48,261 bases of DNA from Clostridia bacterium. Its GTDB lineage: Bacteria; Bacillota; Clostridia; Oscillospirales; UBA644. The notes under the pieces were generated by a model, which was not told the DNA's origin, made no database searches, and saw only the letters and a program-made list of their open reading frames with translations. A program made the position numbers and the translations under genes. Shown here in pieces: positions 14,619-22,161 of this stretch. Position 1 is the stretch's first letter; every line of letters begins with the position of its first letter. The DNA lies in NCBI GenBank assembly GCA_014872655.1, contig WHHJ01000008.1:1-48261 (forward strand), in the 5' to 3' direction.

Positions 14619-15926
14619 ATGAATAACAACATATGGGCGATTCTTCGCAATTCGTGGGCATCGGGTGATTTGCGCCGTAAGATAATGTTTACGGCCGGCA
14701 TTATCATCCTGTTCCGGATCGGGGCCAATCTTCCCGTTCCGTTTTTGAACAGCGATACGATTTCGTCGTTCTTTAATGCAGATGGCAGTTTGTTGTCCTA
14801 TTTTAATATGTTGTCCGGTAACACGCTTGCACAAGGAACGGTTTTTGCATTAACCGTGCAGCCGTACATCAACGCAAGCATCATTATTCAGTTGCTGACT
14901 GTTGCTTTGCCTCCGCTGGAGCGGTTGGCAAAAGACGGCGGCGAAGCTGGCAGAAAAAAGATTCAAACCATCACCCGCTACGTTACGATTGGTATTGCAC
15001 TGATTCAGGCCTTTGGTTATTACACCATTCTCCGCTATCAGGCTAACGCCATTCCGAGTGAGTATACAACCGGCGCAATGGGCTGGGTTGTAATGGCAGC
15101 AATCGTCGTCTTGTTAATGGCTGGGTCCATGCTGGTTATGTGGATGGGTGAATCCATCGACGAACACGGAATCGGCAACGGCGTTTCGATGATCCTGTTT
15201 GCAAGTATCGTATCCAGAGGTATAGATTTGGTATTGTATGGAACGGCCGCTATTCAGCAGGGCAACTGGTGGATCGTTCCGTTGATTCTGATTTTGGGCT
15301 TGCTGATGCTTTGCTTCATCGTCTTTATGGACGGTGCAGAGCGCAGAATTCCGATCCAATACGCAAAACGTCAGGTAGGCCGGAAGATGTACGGCGGTCA
15401 GAGCTCGTTCTTGCCCATCAAAGTGGCAATGACCGGAGTTATGCCGATCATCTTTACTTATGCGATTGTCGGTCTTCCCGCAACGATTGCACAGTTTTTA
15501 AGTTCAGACAATGGATTCCGTCAGTGGGTAGAAAAGTGGTTTTCCACCACTTCTGCTCTGTACATTATCCTGTCGTTCCTGTTGATCATCGCGTTCAACT
15601 ATTTCTATATTTCCATTCAGTACAATCCTGTGGAAATATCTAACAACATTAAGAACAACGGCGGTACGATTCCCGGTATTCGTCCGGGCAAGCCGACTGC
15701 AGACTTTATTATCAAGTGTGTTAATAAAGTAACGTTGTTTGGTGCGCTGTTCCTCGGCGTCATTGCTGTTTTACCGTATATTTTGCAGGTCATTTTCGGC
15801 GATGCCGTTCAGGGCTTGGCAATCGGCGGTACATCCGTAATGATTTTGGTCAGCGTTGCACTTGAAACGGTCAAGAACCTGGAGTCGCAGATTTTGATGC
15901 GGCATTACAAAGGCTTTTTGGAATAA
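14619..15926 (+). CDS. secY: Preprotein translocase subunit SecY
   Basis: SecY is the channel of the Sec system that exports unfolded proteins and inserts membrane proteins. The 435-residue protein shows about ten hydrophobic segments and family motifs: ANLPVPFLNSDTI near the start, TVQPYINASIIIQLL (helix 2), GMGNG-type EHGIGNGVSMILF in the middle, and NPVEISNNIKNNGG-TIPGIRPGKPT (cytosolic loop), ending near SQILMRHYKGFLE. The ATG is 3 bases after the rplO stop, with GAGGTG inside rplO as the ribosome binding site. secE and secG are not in the window. Confidence 0.98.
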   Translation: MNNNIWAILRNSWASGDLRRKIMFTAGIIILFRIGANLPVPFLNSDTISSFFNADGSLLSYFNMLSGNTLAQGTVFALTVQPYINASIIIQLLTVALPPLERLAKDGGEAGRKKIQTITRYVTIGIALIQAFGYYTILRYQANAIPSEYTTGAMGWVVMAAIVVLLMAGSMLVMWMGESIDEHGIGNGVSMILFASIVSRGIDLVLYGTAAIQQGNWWIVPLILILGLLMLCFIVFMDGAERRIPIQYAKRQVGRKMYGGQSSFLPIKVAMTGVMPIIFTYAIVGLPATIAQFLSSDNGFRQWVEKWFSTTSALYIILSFLLIIAFNYFYISIQYNPVEISNNIKNNGGTIPGIRPGKPTADFIIKCVNKVTLFGALFLGVIAVLPYILQVIFGDAVQGLAIGGTSVMILVSVALETVKNLESQILMRHYKGFLE

Positions 15927-16028
15927 ATCGTTTCACTTGATGTTCAAATCGGTATTTCGCAGCTGTTCTGCACGGTTTTGTTCCGTGCAGACGGCTTGCG
16001 GCTGGAAAAGACAGAAAGGATTTGCGAT

Positions 16029-16676
16029 ATGTTGAATTTGATTTTGCTTGGAGCCCCGGGCGCCGGTAAAGGTACGCAGGCAGAGCGGATCAGTCAGGAA
16101 CAAGGAATTCCGCAGATTTCTACGGGTGCGATTTTGCGAGAGACGATTGCTTCCGGATCTGAGCTGGGACAAAAAGTTCGTTCGCTGGTAGATGCCGGAG
16201 AATTGGTTCCCGATGAGATTGTGGTTGAAATTGTTCGGCAGCGCATCACGCAGCCTGATTGTGCAGACGGATTTATATTGGACGGGTTTCCCCGTACCAT
16301 TCCGCAGGCGCAGGCATTGGATGAAATGCTGCAGAAGATGGGAATTTCCATTACAAAAGTAATCAGTATTGAAGTAAAAGACGAAGATATTATTCGTCGA
16401 ATGAGCGGACGGCGTGTTTGCGCAAAGTGCGGCGCTTCGTATCATATTGCATACAAAAAGCCTGTTCAAGAAGGCGTATGCGATAAGTGCGGCAGCAGCT
16501 TGTCGATTCGTGCAGACGATAAGCCGGAAGTGGTTGCGGATCGTTTGAAAGTCTATCATCAACAAACGGCTCCGTTAAAAGATTATTATCAACAGTGCGG
16601 CAAATTGACGTTGGTAGAAGGTCAGGAAGAACTGAGCCAGACAACGGCACTTGTTCGCAAGGCTTTGGAGGCCTAA
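16029..16676 (+). CDS. adk: Adenylate kinase, zinc-lid type
   Basis: Adk converts ATP plus AMP to two ADP in the cytoplasm. The 215-residue product has the P-loop GAPGAGKGT (8-16), the AMP-binding FILDGFPRTIPQAQAL and a lid with four cysteines, CAKCGASYHIAY and CDKCG (about 130-153), the zinc-binding form of Gram-positives. I choose ATG 16029 after GAAAGGATTTGCGAT; an upstream in-frame ATG at 15978 has no conserved residues. A 102-base gap follows secY. Confidence 0.97.
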   Translation: MLNLILLGAPGAGKGTQAERISQEQGIPQISTGAILRETIASGSELGQKVRSLVDAGELVPDEIVVEIVRQRITQPDCADGFILDGFPRTIPQAQALDEMLQKMGISITKVISIEVKDEDIIRRMSGRRVCAKCGASYHIAYKKPVQEGVCDKCGSSLSIRADDKPEVVADRLKVYHQQTAPLKDYYQQCGKLTLVEGQEELSQTTALVRKALEA

Positions 16677-16678
16677 AA

Positions 16679-17428
16679 ATGATTGTATTGAAGTCTTCCA
16701 GAGAAATTGAGTTGATGCGCCATGCCGGGCAAATTGCCGGAGAAGCGTTGGCTTTGGGCGGCGAACTTGTCAAACCGGGTGTGACGACAAAACACATCAA
16801 CGATATGATGGAACGATATATCAGAAGCAAAGGCGGCAAACCTTCATTTAAAGGCTACGGCGGTTTTCCAGCGGCAGCCTGCATCTCAATCAACGAGCAG
16901 GTCATACATGGGATTCCGTCGAACCATACGGTGATTCAAGATGGAGATATTGTAAGTATTGATGTCGGTGTTCTGCTCAACGGCTACCACGGTGATACGG
17001 CGGCAACATTTGGTGCGGGAAAAATCTCGGACCAGGCTCAGAAGTTGATTGATGTTACCAAACAGTCGTTTTTTGAGGGAATCAAATATGCGGTTGACGG
17101 GAACAGACTGGGCGATGTTGGCCATGCTGTATGTGAATATGCTATGAGAAACGGATTTTCCGTTGTAAAGGAGTATGTTGGCCATGGCGTCGGAACACAA
17201 CTGCACGAAGAGCCGAATGTTCCTAATTATGGGGTAAAGGGCAAAGGGAAGCGCTTACAGAGCGGAATGACCATTGCCGTGGAGCCCATGATCAATGAGG
17301 GAACCGAGAGTGTAAAGACACTTCGCGACGGCTGGACGGTAGTCACGATAGATGGTAAGTTAAGTGCGCATTATGAGCATACAATAGCCATAACCGAAAA
17401 CGAGCCGTTAATACTCACATCTCTATAA
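16679..17428 (+). CDS. map: Methionine aminopeptidase, type I
   Basis: Map removes the N-terminal methionine from new proteins using two metal ions. The 249-residue product shows all metal ligands: D95, D106 (SIDVGVLLNGYHGDTA), H169 (GHGVGTQLHEEP), E202 (AVEPMI) and E233 (HYEHTIAI), with H77 (NEQVIHGIP) also in place. It starts at ATG 16679, two bases after the adk stop, with TTGGAGG inside the adk end as ribosome binding site. Confidence 0.97.
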   Translation: MIVLKSSREIELMRHAGQIAGEALALGGELVKPGVTTKHINDMMERYIRSKGGKPSFKGYGGFPAAACISINEQVIHGIPSNHTVIQDGDIVSIDVGVLLNGYHGDTAATFGAGKISDQAQKLIDVTKQSFFEGIKYAVDGNRLGDVGHAVCEYAMRNGFSVVKEYVGHGVGTQLHEEPNVPNYGVKGKGKRLQSGMTIAVEPMINEGTESVKTLRDGWTVVTIDGKLSAHYEHTIAITENEPLILTSL

Positions 17429-17449
17429 CAGTGTGTGACGGAGGAAGAT

Positions 17450-17728
17450 ATGTCACAAATTGAAAAGGGCGGTATCGTACGTTCCATAAGTGGCCGGGAT
17501 GCCGGGCGATTGTATTTTGTATTGCAAACGCAATCGGATCGGGTCTTGATTGCAGATGGGCAGTTACGGCGCCTTGAAAAACCGAAGCAAAAAAACGTGA
17601 AGCATCTGGAGTTTGTATCGGACGGACGTTCGACGCGCGTGTATGCCAAAATCGTAGAGGGCGCGCGGCTCGAGAATGCGGAACTGAGAAAAGCATTGAA
17701 TCTGTTTTCAACAGAGGAGGTCTTGTAA
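17450..17728 (+). CDS. KOW-domain RNA-binding protein (L14e/L6e-like)
   Basis: The 92-residue protein begins IEKGGIVRSISGRDAGRLYF, a KOW-type fold related to archaeal/eukaryotic L14e, and continues with RRLEKPKQKNVKHLEFV. Small proteins of this kind sit between map and infA in many Clostridia. Role not proven; an RNA or ribosome contact is inferred from family and place. I choose ATG 17450, preceded by CGGAGGAAGAT; a GTG five codons earlier overlaps that site. Its stop overlaps the infA start by one base (TAATG), so the two are translationally coupled. Confidence 0.88.
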   Translation: MSQIEKGGIVRSISGRDAGRLYFVLQTQSDRVLIADGQLRRLEKPKQKNVKHLEFVSDGRSTRVYAKIVEGARLENAELRKALNLFSTEEVL

Positions 17729-17979
17729 TGGCAAAAGACGGTATTATTGAAGTAGAAGGCGTTGTTGTAGAGACATTGCCCAATACGAAATTTATCGTGG
17801 AAATTCAGGGCGGGCATCGTTTAACCAGTTACATCTCGGGTAAATTGAGAGACCGGAACATCCGGATTTTACTCGGAGACAAAGTAACGGTAGAAATTTC
17901 TCAATATGATTTAACGCAAGGACGAATCATATGGAGAGGTACACGGCGGCCGCCGGCAGACCAAGCAAGTAAGAAGTAA
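17728..17979 (+). CDS. infA: Translation initiation factor IF-1
   Basis: IF-1 blocks the ribosomal A site during initiation. The 83-residue protein is an OB fold with MAKDGIIEVEGVVVETLPNT, FIVEIQGGHRLTSYISGKLR and VEISQYDLTQGRIIWR, all diagnostic. It is about ten residues longer than the usual 72 because of the tail GTRRPPADQASKK. AGAGGAGGTCTTGTA lies before the ATG. Confidence 0.96.
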   Translation: MAKDGIIEVEGVVVETLPNTKFIVEIQGGHRLTSYISGKLRDRNIRILLGDKVTVEISQYDLTQGRIIWRGTRRPPADQASKK

Positions 17980-18027
17980 GTGAAAATTACCGCATAGTAA
18001 CTATGCAAATCAAAGGAGGTTTTTGAT

Positions 18028-18141
18028 ATGAAGGTACGTCCTTCCGTAAAACCAATGTGCGACAAATGCAAAGTGATTAAACGCAAAGGGAAAGTAATGG
18101 TTATTTGTTCTGATCCGAAGCATAAGCAGAGACAGGGCTAA
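18028..18141 (+). CDS. rpmJ: 50S ribosomal protein L36, zinc form
   Basis: L36 is the smallest ribosomal protein and binds 23S rRNA near L6 and L16. The 37-residue product reads MKVRPSVKPMCDKCKVIKRK followed by GKVMVICSDPKHKQRQG, with the zinc ligands C11, C14, C27 and H32. AAAGGAGGTTTTTGAT precedes the ATG. Standard place between infA and rpsM. Confidence 0.98.
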   Translation: MKVRPSVKPMCDKCKVIKRKGKVMVICSDPKHKQRQG

Positions 18142-18164
18142 ACGTTGGAGGTGTAGAAATCAAT

Positions 18165-18533
18165 ATGGCAAGAATAGCAGGTACAGATTTGCCTAACGCC
18201 AAGCGTGTCGAAGTTGGTTTGACGTATATTTATGGCGTAGGAATCAATAAATCCAGAGAAATTTTGAAATCTACCGGGATCAATCCGGATACGCGAGTTA
18301 AAGATTTAACAGAAGACGATATCGCAAAGATTCGTGATTATATCGATAAGAATTTGACCGTTGAAGGTGATTTGCGCAGAGAAGTTGCGCTCAACATCAA
18401 GAGACTGGTTGAAATCGGTTGTTACAGAGGCGTACGTCACAGAAAAGGTTTGCCGGTAAGAGGCCAGAGAACCAAGACGAATGCCAGAACACGCAAAGGT
18501 CCGTCCAAGACCGTAGCCAATAAGAAGAAATAA
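18165..18533 (+). CDS. rpsM: 30S ribosomal protein S13
   Basis: S13 forms bridges between the 30S head and the 50S subunit. The 122-residue product starts MARIAGTDLPNAKRVEVGLT, includes YIYGVGINKSREIL and the C-terminal GLPVRGQRTKTNARTRKG. GGAGGTGTAGAAATCAAT precedes the ATG (spacing slightly long). Confidence 0.98.
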   Translation: MARIAGTDLPNAKRVEVGLTYIYGVGINKSREILKSTGINPDTRVKDLTEDDIAKIRDYIDKNLTVEGDLRREVALNIKRLVEIGCYRGVRHRKGLPVRGQRTKTNARTRKGPSKTVANKKK

Positions 18534-18548
18534 CGGGAGGATACGATA

Positions 18549-18950
18549 ATGGCACAGAAATCTGCAAAGAAAACAACGATCAAAAGACGCAGAGACAGAA
18601 AGAATATTGATAAGGGTGCTGCACATATCCGTTCCACGTTTAACAACACCATCGTTACAATATCCGATGTCGACGGAAATGCAATTTCCTGGGCGTCTGC
18701 AGGAGGCCTTGGATTCAAGGGTTCTAAAAAATCCACACCGTTTGCTGCACAAATGGCAGCCGAGCAGGCTGCAAAAGCAGCGATGGATCATGGAATGAAA
18801 ACGGTAGACGTATATGTAAAAGGTCCCGGTCAAGGCCGTGAAGCTGCCATTCGTGCACTTCAGACAGCTGGACTGGAAGTAACGATGATCAAGGACGTTA
18901 CGCCGATTCCTCACAACGGATGCCGTCCGCCGAAAAGACGTCGTGTTTAA
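18549..18950 (+). CDS. rpsK: 30S ribosomal protein S11
   Basis: S11 lies in the 30S platform and lines the mRNA path of the E site. The 133-residue product contains AHIRSTFNNTIVTISDVDGN, GFKGSKKSTPFAAQMAAEQA and the end VTPIPHNGCRPPKRRRV. GGGAGGATACGATA precedes the ATG. Confidence 0.98.
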   Translation: MAQKSAKKTTIKRRRDRKNIDKGAAHIRSTFNNTIVTISDVDGNAISWASAGGLGFKGSKKSTPFAAQMAAEQAAKAAMDHGMKTVDVYVKGPGQGREAAIRALQTAGLEVTMIKDVTPIPHNGCRPPKRRRV

Positions 18951-18975
18951 TACGGATATTATGGAGGTAGCATAA

Positions 18976-19605
18976 ATGGCAAGATATACAGGTCCCGTTT
19001 GCAAAATGTGCAGACGTGAAAATACAAAACTTTTCTTAAAAGGCGAAAAATGCTATTCTGATAAATGTGCAATGAACAATCCGAAAGTTCAGGCTCCGGG
19101 ACAGCATGGTGCAAGACGCAAGAAGCCCACAGAATACAGCACGCAGCTTCGTGAAAAGCAAAAGACCAAGAGATATTACGGCGTAATGGAGCGTCAGTTC
19201 CGCAACTATTTTGCTTTGGCAGAAAAGAGCAGCGGACAGACAGGTGATCGCCTGCTTCAGATTTTGGAGACGCGTTTGGATAACGTAGTATACCGTCTGG
19301 GATATGCGATGTCCAGAGCAGAAGCCAAACAGTTGGTTTCTCATGGGCATTTCCTCGTAAACGGTCAGAAAGTAGACATTCCTTCTTATTTGATTAAAGT
19401 CGGAGACGTGATCTCTGTAGCAGATAAGAGCAAGGATTCTGCAAAAATCAAGGCCGTTGCGGAAGCAAATTCTTCCAGACCTGTTGTAAAATGGCTTGAA
19501 AAAGATCTGGATCAACTTTCCGGAAAAGTGGTTGCATTGCCGCAGACGGAAGATATTGATCTGCCGATCGAAGTACACCTTATCGTCGAGTTGTACTCCA
19601 AATAA
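18976..19605 (+). CDS. rpsD: 30S ribosomal protein S4, zinc-type
   Basis: S4 starts 30S assembly and, in several bacteria, represses its own operon. The 209-residue protein begins MARYTGPVCKMCRRENTKLF with cysteines at 9, 12, 26 and 31, the zinc-binding form. It has the RETDNVVYR-type segment LETRLDNVVYRLGYAMSRAE and the S4 RNA-binding domain AKQLVSHGHFLVNGQKVDIP. TATGGAGGTAGCATAA precedes the ATG. Two hairpins lie just downstream, before rpoA. Confidence 0.98.
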   Translation: MARYTGPVCKMCRRENTKLFLKGEKCYSDKCAMNNPKVQAPGQHGARRKKPTEYSTQLREKQKTKRYYGVMERQFRNYFALAEKSSGQTGDRLLQILETRLDNVVYRLGYAMSRAEAKQLVSHGHFLVNGQKVDIPSYLIKVGDVISVADKSKDSAKIKAVAEANSSRPVVKWLEKDLDQLSGKVVALPQTEDIDLPIEVHLIVELYSK

Positions 19606-19623
19606 GAATGTCATCCGTACATT

Positions 19624-19712
19624 GTTCTGCGGTGTAAAGACCGCAGAACGATCGGAGCAGACAAAACATTGTTTGTTTACCGGTTTATCATACACAAGCG
19701 CCTGGTGCGCTT
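19624..19712 (+). promoter_or_regulatory. Two hairpins between rpsD and rpoA
   Basis: Hairpin 1: GTTCTGCGGT (19624-19633) pairs perfectly with ACCGCAGAAC (19640-19649) around a 6-base loop. It has no T-run after it, so it is not an ordinary terminator. Hairpin 2: AAGCGC (19696-19701) with GCGCTT (19707-19712), directly before the rpoA ribosome binding site (GAAAGGGTGC). They could set the ratio of rpoA to ribosomal proteins through RNA processing, pausing or translation control. Confidence 0.5.
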
Positions 19713-19727
19713 AGAAAGGGTGCTAAA

Positions 19728-20708
19728 ATGATTGAAATAGAAAAGCCATCCATAGAAGTTGTTGATTCTTACAACTGCAGCGACAAAGATGTTCGCGAAG
19801 ACACATATGTTTCTTACGGCAAATTTGTTGTAAAGCCCCTTGAAAGAGGTTACGGCATGACGTTGGGTAACTCGTTGAGAAGAATATTACTTTCTTCTTT
19901 GCCTGGAGCCGCCGTGACATCCATCAAAATTGACGGTGTACAGCATGAGTTTTCAACGATTCCCGGAGTAAAGGAAGATGTTGCGGAAATCGTTTTGAAC
20001 ATGAAAGGTTTAATTGCACGGCTTCACGGGAACAATTCCAAGTTTGCCTATATCGATGTGCAGGATGCGGGCGAAGTGACCGCAGCAGACATCAAAGCGG
20101 ATGCAGACATTGAAATTCTCAACCCCGATATGCATATTGCTACTTTAGACAAGGGCGCAAGACTGTATATGGAGATTACGATCGGAACTGAGCGCGGATA
20201 TATTCCGTCAGAGCGGAACAAATCTCCGGAGTCTCCGATTGGGTTGATTGCAATGGATTCTTCCCATTCGCCAGTAACCAAAGTGAACTATACTATTAAC
20301 AATACTCGTGTCGGACAGATTACGGACTATGATGAACTGACGCTGGAAGTGTGGACCAACGGAACCATTTCCGCCACCACGGCCGTGTCGTTATCTGCAA
20401 AGATCATGAGCGAGCACTTGGCTCTGTTCATTGATTTGGCAGAGGATTCTGAGGTCGCAGATGAAGTTTGGAAGGGCGATGAGAATGCCGCAAAAGAACA
20501 GATTCTGAACAAGACCATCGAGGAATTAGAGTTTTCCGTCCGTTCTTTCAACTGTCTGAAACGTGCGGGAATCAATACGGTCGGCGATTTGATCAGCAAA
20601 TCACCGGAAGAGATGATGCGGGTTCGCAATCTGGGTAAAAAATCTCTGGAAGAGGTTATTGCCAAATTGGATGAATTCGGTTTATCCTTTGCAGTTGACA
20701 AAGAATAA
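19728..20708 (+). CDS. rpoA: DNA-directed RNA polymerase subunit alpha
   Basis: Alpha dimerises to nucleate RNA polymerase assembly, and its C-terminal domain touches UP elements and activators. The 326-residue product has the N-terminal domain with FVVKPLERGYGMTLGNSLRR and ILLSSLPGAAVTSIKIDGVQ, and the C-terminal domain (about 255-320) with ELEFSVRSFNCLKRAGINTV and VRNLGKKSLEEVIAKLDEFG. GAAAGGGTGCTAAA precedes the ATG. Confidence 0.98.
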   Translation: MIEIEKPSIEVVDSYNCSDKDVREDTYVSYGKFVVKPLERGYGMTLGNSLRRILLSSLPGAAVTSIKIDGVQHEFSTIPGVKEDVAEIVLNMKGLIARLHGNNSKFAYIDVQDAGEVTAADIKADADIEILNPDMHIATLDKGARLYMEITIGTERGYIPSERNKSPESPIGLIAMDSSHSPVTKVNYTINNTRVGQITDYDELTLEVWTNGTISATTAVSLSAKIMSEHLALFIDLAEDSEVADEVWKGDENAAKEQILNKTIEELEFSVRSFNCLKRAGINTVGDLISKSPEEMMRVRNLGKKSLEEVIAKLDEFGLSFAVDKE

Positions 20709-20725
20709 GAAAGGAGATCACGCTA

Positions 20726-21058
20726 GTGAGAAAATTAGGCAGAACAACCGATCACAGAATTTCTATGCTGCGCGGCATGGTAACATATCTGCTTGAAAAC
20801 GGTTCGATAGAGACAACAGCGGCAAGAGCGAAAGAAGTGCGTTCCATTGCCGAGAAAATGATTACGCTTGGCAAAACAAATACTCTGCATGCAAAACGGC
20901 AGGCAATGAGCTTTATTACAAAAGAGGACGTTGTTAAAAAGTTATTTGACGACATCGCTCCCAAGTATGCTGAGCGCAAAGGCGGTTATACCCGCATTGT
21001 AAAAATGGGACCCCGTCGCGGCGACGCTGCCGAGATGGCCATTATTCAACTGGTTTAA
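20726..21058 (+). CDS. rplQ: 50S ribosomal protein L17
   Basis: L17 lies near the tunnel exit. The 110-residue protein starts MRKLGRTTDHRISMLRGMVT and includes NGSIETTAARAKEVRSIAEK and a C-terminal YTRIVKMGPRRGDAAEMAII. The start is GTG at 20726 after AAAGGAGATCACGCTA; no ATG is available at the conserved N-terminus. It is the last gene of the cluster and is followed by a strong terminator. Confidence 0.97.
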   Translation: MRKLGRTTDHRISMLRGMVTYLLENGSIETTAARAKEVRSIAEKMITLGKTNTLHAKRQAMSFITKEDVVKKLFDDIAPKYAERKGGYTRIVKMGPRRGDAAEMAIIQLV

Positions 21059-21073
21059 TCGAATAACAAGATG

Positions 21074-21109
21074 CAAGGACTATGTGATTTCACATAGTCC
21101 TTGTTTTTT
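21074..21109 (+). terminator. Terminator of the S10-spc-alpha cluster
   Basis: A 14 bp perfect stem (CAAGGACTATGTGA, 21074-21087, with TCACATAGTCCTTG, 21090-21103) with a two-base centre, followed by six T (21104-21109). It lies 16 bases after the rplQ stop. Confidence 0.95.
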
Positions 21110-21184
21110 GATTGCGGAAAGAATGTTTATTCAGCGATTGATTGGGACTTCTCGACACACAAAAAGCAAATCCCGTATTTTTTC

Positions 21185-21213
21185 TTGTTTTCAGCTGTAT
21201 TCTGTGGTATAAT
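21185..21213 (+). promoter_or_regulatory. Promoter of the VanR-like two-component operon
   Basis: -35 TTGTTT (21185-21190), 17 bp spacer, perfect -10 TATAAT (21208-21213) preceded by TGTGG (extended -10). It would give a leader of about 235 bases before the regulator gene. Confidence 0.72.
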
Positions 21214-21219
21214 ATACGC

Positions 21220-21453
21220 AGAAAGTCTTGCTTTGCAGCCTGAGGGCATTCGCCCGTGCGCATTTTATGCGCCTGCGCCATTGATGGCTTTCATGGTATC
21301 ATATAAAAAAATGATTTGATTCTCGACGTACGTTTTTCTGATAAACATCAAATTAAATATTTCTTAAAAAATTATCTGTTTGTTTTTAAAAAAAATTATG
21401 CGATAATAAATGCAGGGCAAAGGGAAGCCTGGCAGAAAGAAAGGGTTTGGAAC
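21220..21453 (+). promoter_or_regulatory. Leader with three consecutive small hairpins
   Basis: Within the leader are GGGC-ATTC-GCCC (21244-21255), GCGCAT-TTT-ATGCGC (21258-21272) and GCCA-TTGA-TGGC (21277-21288), packed in 45 bases. The next 160 bases are very AT-rich with several poly-A/T tracts and no gene. I cannot match it to a known riboswitch. A ribosome binding site AGAAAGGGTTTGGAAC ends the leader. Confidence 0.4.
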
Positions 21454-22161
21454 ATGTATCATATTCTGGTGTGTGATGACGAAAAGGATATCGTTTCCGC
21501 GCTGCGGATTTATCTGGAAGCAGAAGGGTATCAGGTGTTTGAGGCCGGTACGGGCCAGCAGGCGCTGCAGATTCTTTCACAGCAAGAGATTCATTGTATC
21601 TTGATGGATATCATGATGCCGCAGATGGACGGCATTTCCGCTGTCGCCGCGCTCCGGAAGAATTATCAGATTCCAGTCATTCTGCTCACGGCCAAAAGTG
21701 AGGACACGGACAAAATTCTCGGTCTCAACATCGGGGCGGATGATTATGTGACAAAACCGTTTAATCCAGTAGAGGTTTTAGCTCGGGTTCGGTCTCAGAT
21801 TCGCCGGTATATGCTTTGGAGCGGTCATGCACAGCCGCAGCAACCCAAGCAGGATCTTTTTTGTGTCGGTCCCATTGCACTGGACGATAAAGCCAAGCAA
21901 GTTACATTGGACGGCCAGCCTGTCAATGTAACTCCGACGGAGTTTGATATTTTAAAGTTGCTTCTGTCACACCCCGGTCAGGTTCTGTCTCCCAAACAGA
22001 TCTACCGTGAAGTGTGGAACGACGATCCGTACGGTGCAGACAGTACGGTTGCCGTTCATATCCGGCACCTGCGGGAGAAACTGGAAATCAACCCGTCAGA
22101 ACCGCGCTATTTAAAAGTCGTCTGGGGACAGGGATACAAATTAGAGGAGGATGTAAAATGA
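21454..22161 (+). CDS. OmpR-family response regulator (VanR-like)
   Basis: A DNA-binding regulator activated by phosphorylation from its partner kinase, encoded next. The 235-residue product has a receiver domain (1-120) with acidic pair D8/D9, phospho-acceptor D52 (in ILMDIMMPQMDG) and the KPFNP lysine, followed by a winged-helix domain (about 130-232) with VTPTEFDILKLLLSHPGQVL and VAVHIRHLREKLE. The stretch GADDYVTKPFNPVEVLARVR resembles VanR, but no van genes are near. The ATG at 21454 follows GAAAGGGTTTGGAAC; an upstream in-frame start would add unrelated sequence. Its stop overlaps the kinase start (ATGA). Target genes unknown. Confidence 0.9.
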   Translation: MYHILVCDDEKDIVSALRIYLEAEGYQVFEAGTGQQALQILSQQEIHCILMDIMMPQMDGISAVAALRKNYQIPVILLTAKSEDTDKILGLNIGADDYVTKPFNPVEVLARVRSQIRRYMLWSGHAQPQQPKQDLFCVGPIALDDKAKQVTLDGQPVNVTPTEFDILKLLLSHPGQVLSPKQIYREVWNDDPYGADSTVAVHIRHLREKLEINPSEPRYLKVVWGQGYKLEEDVK

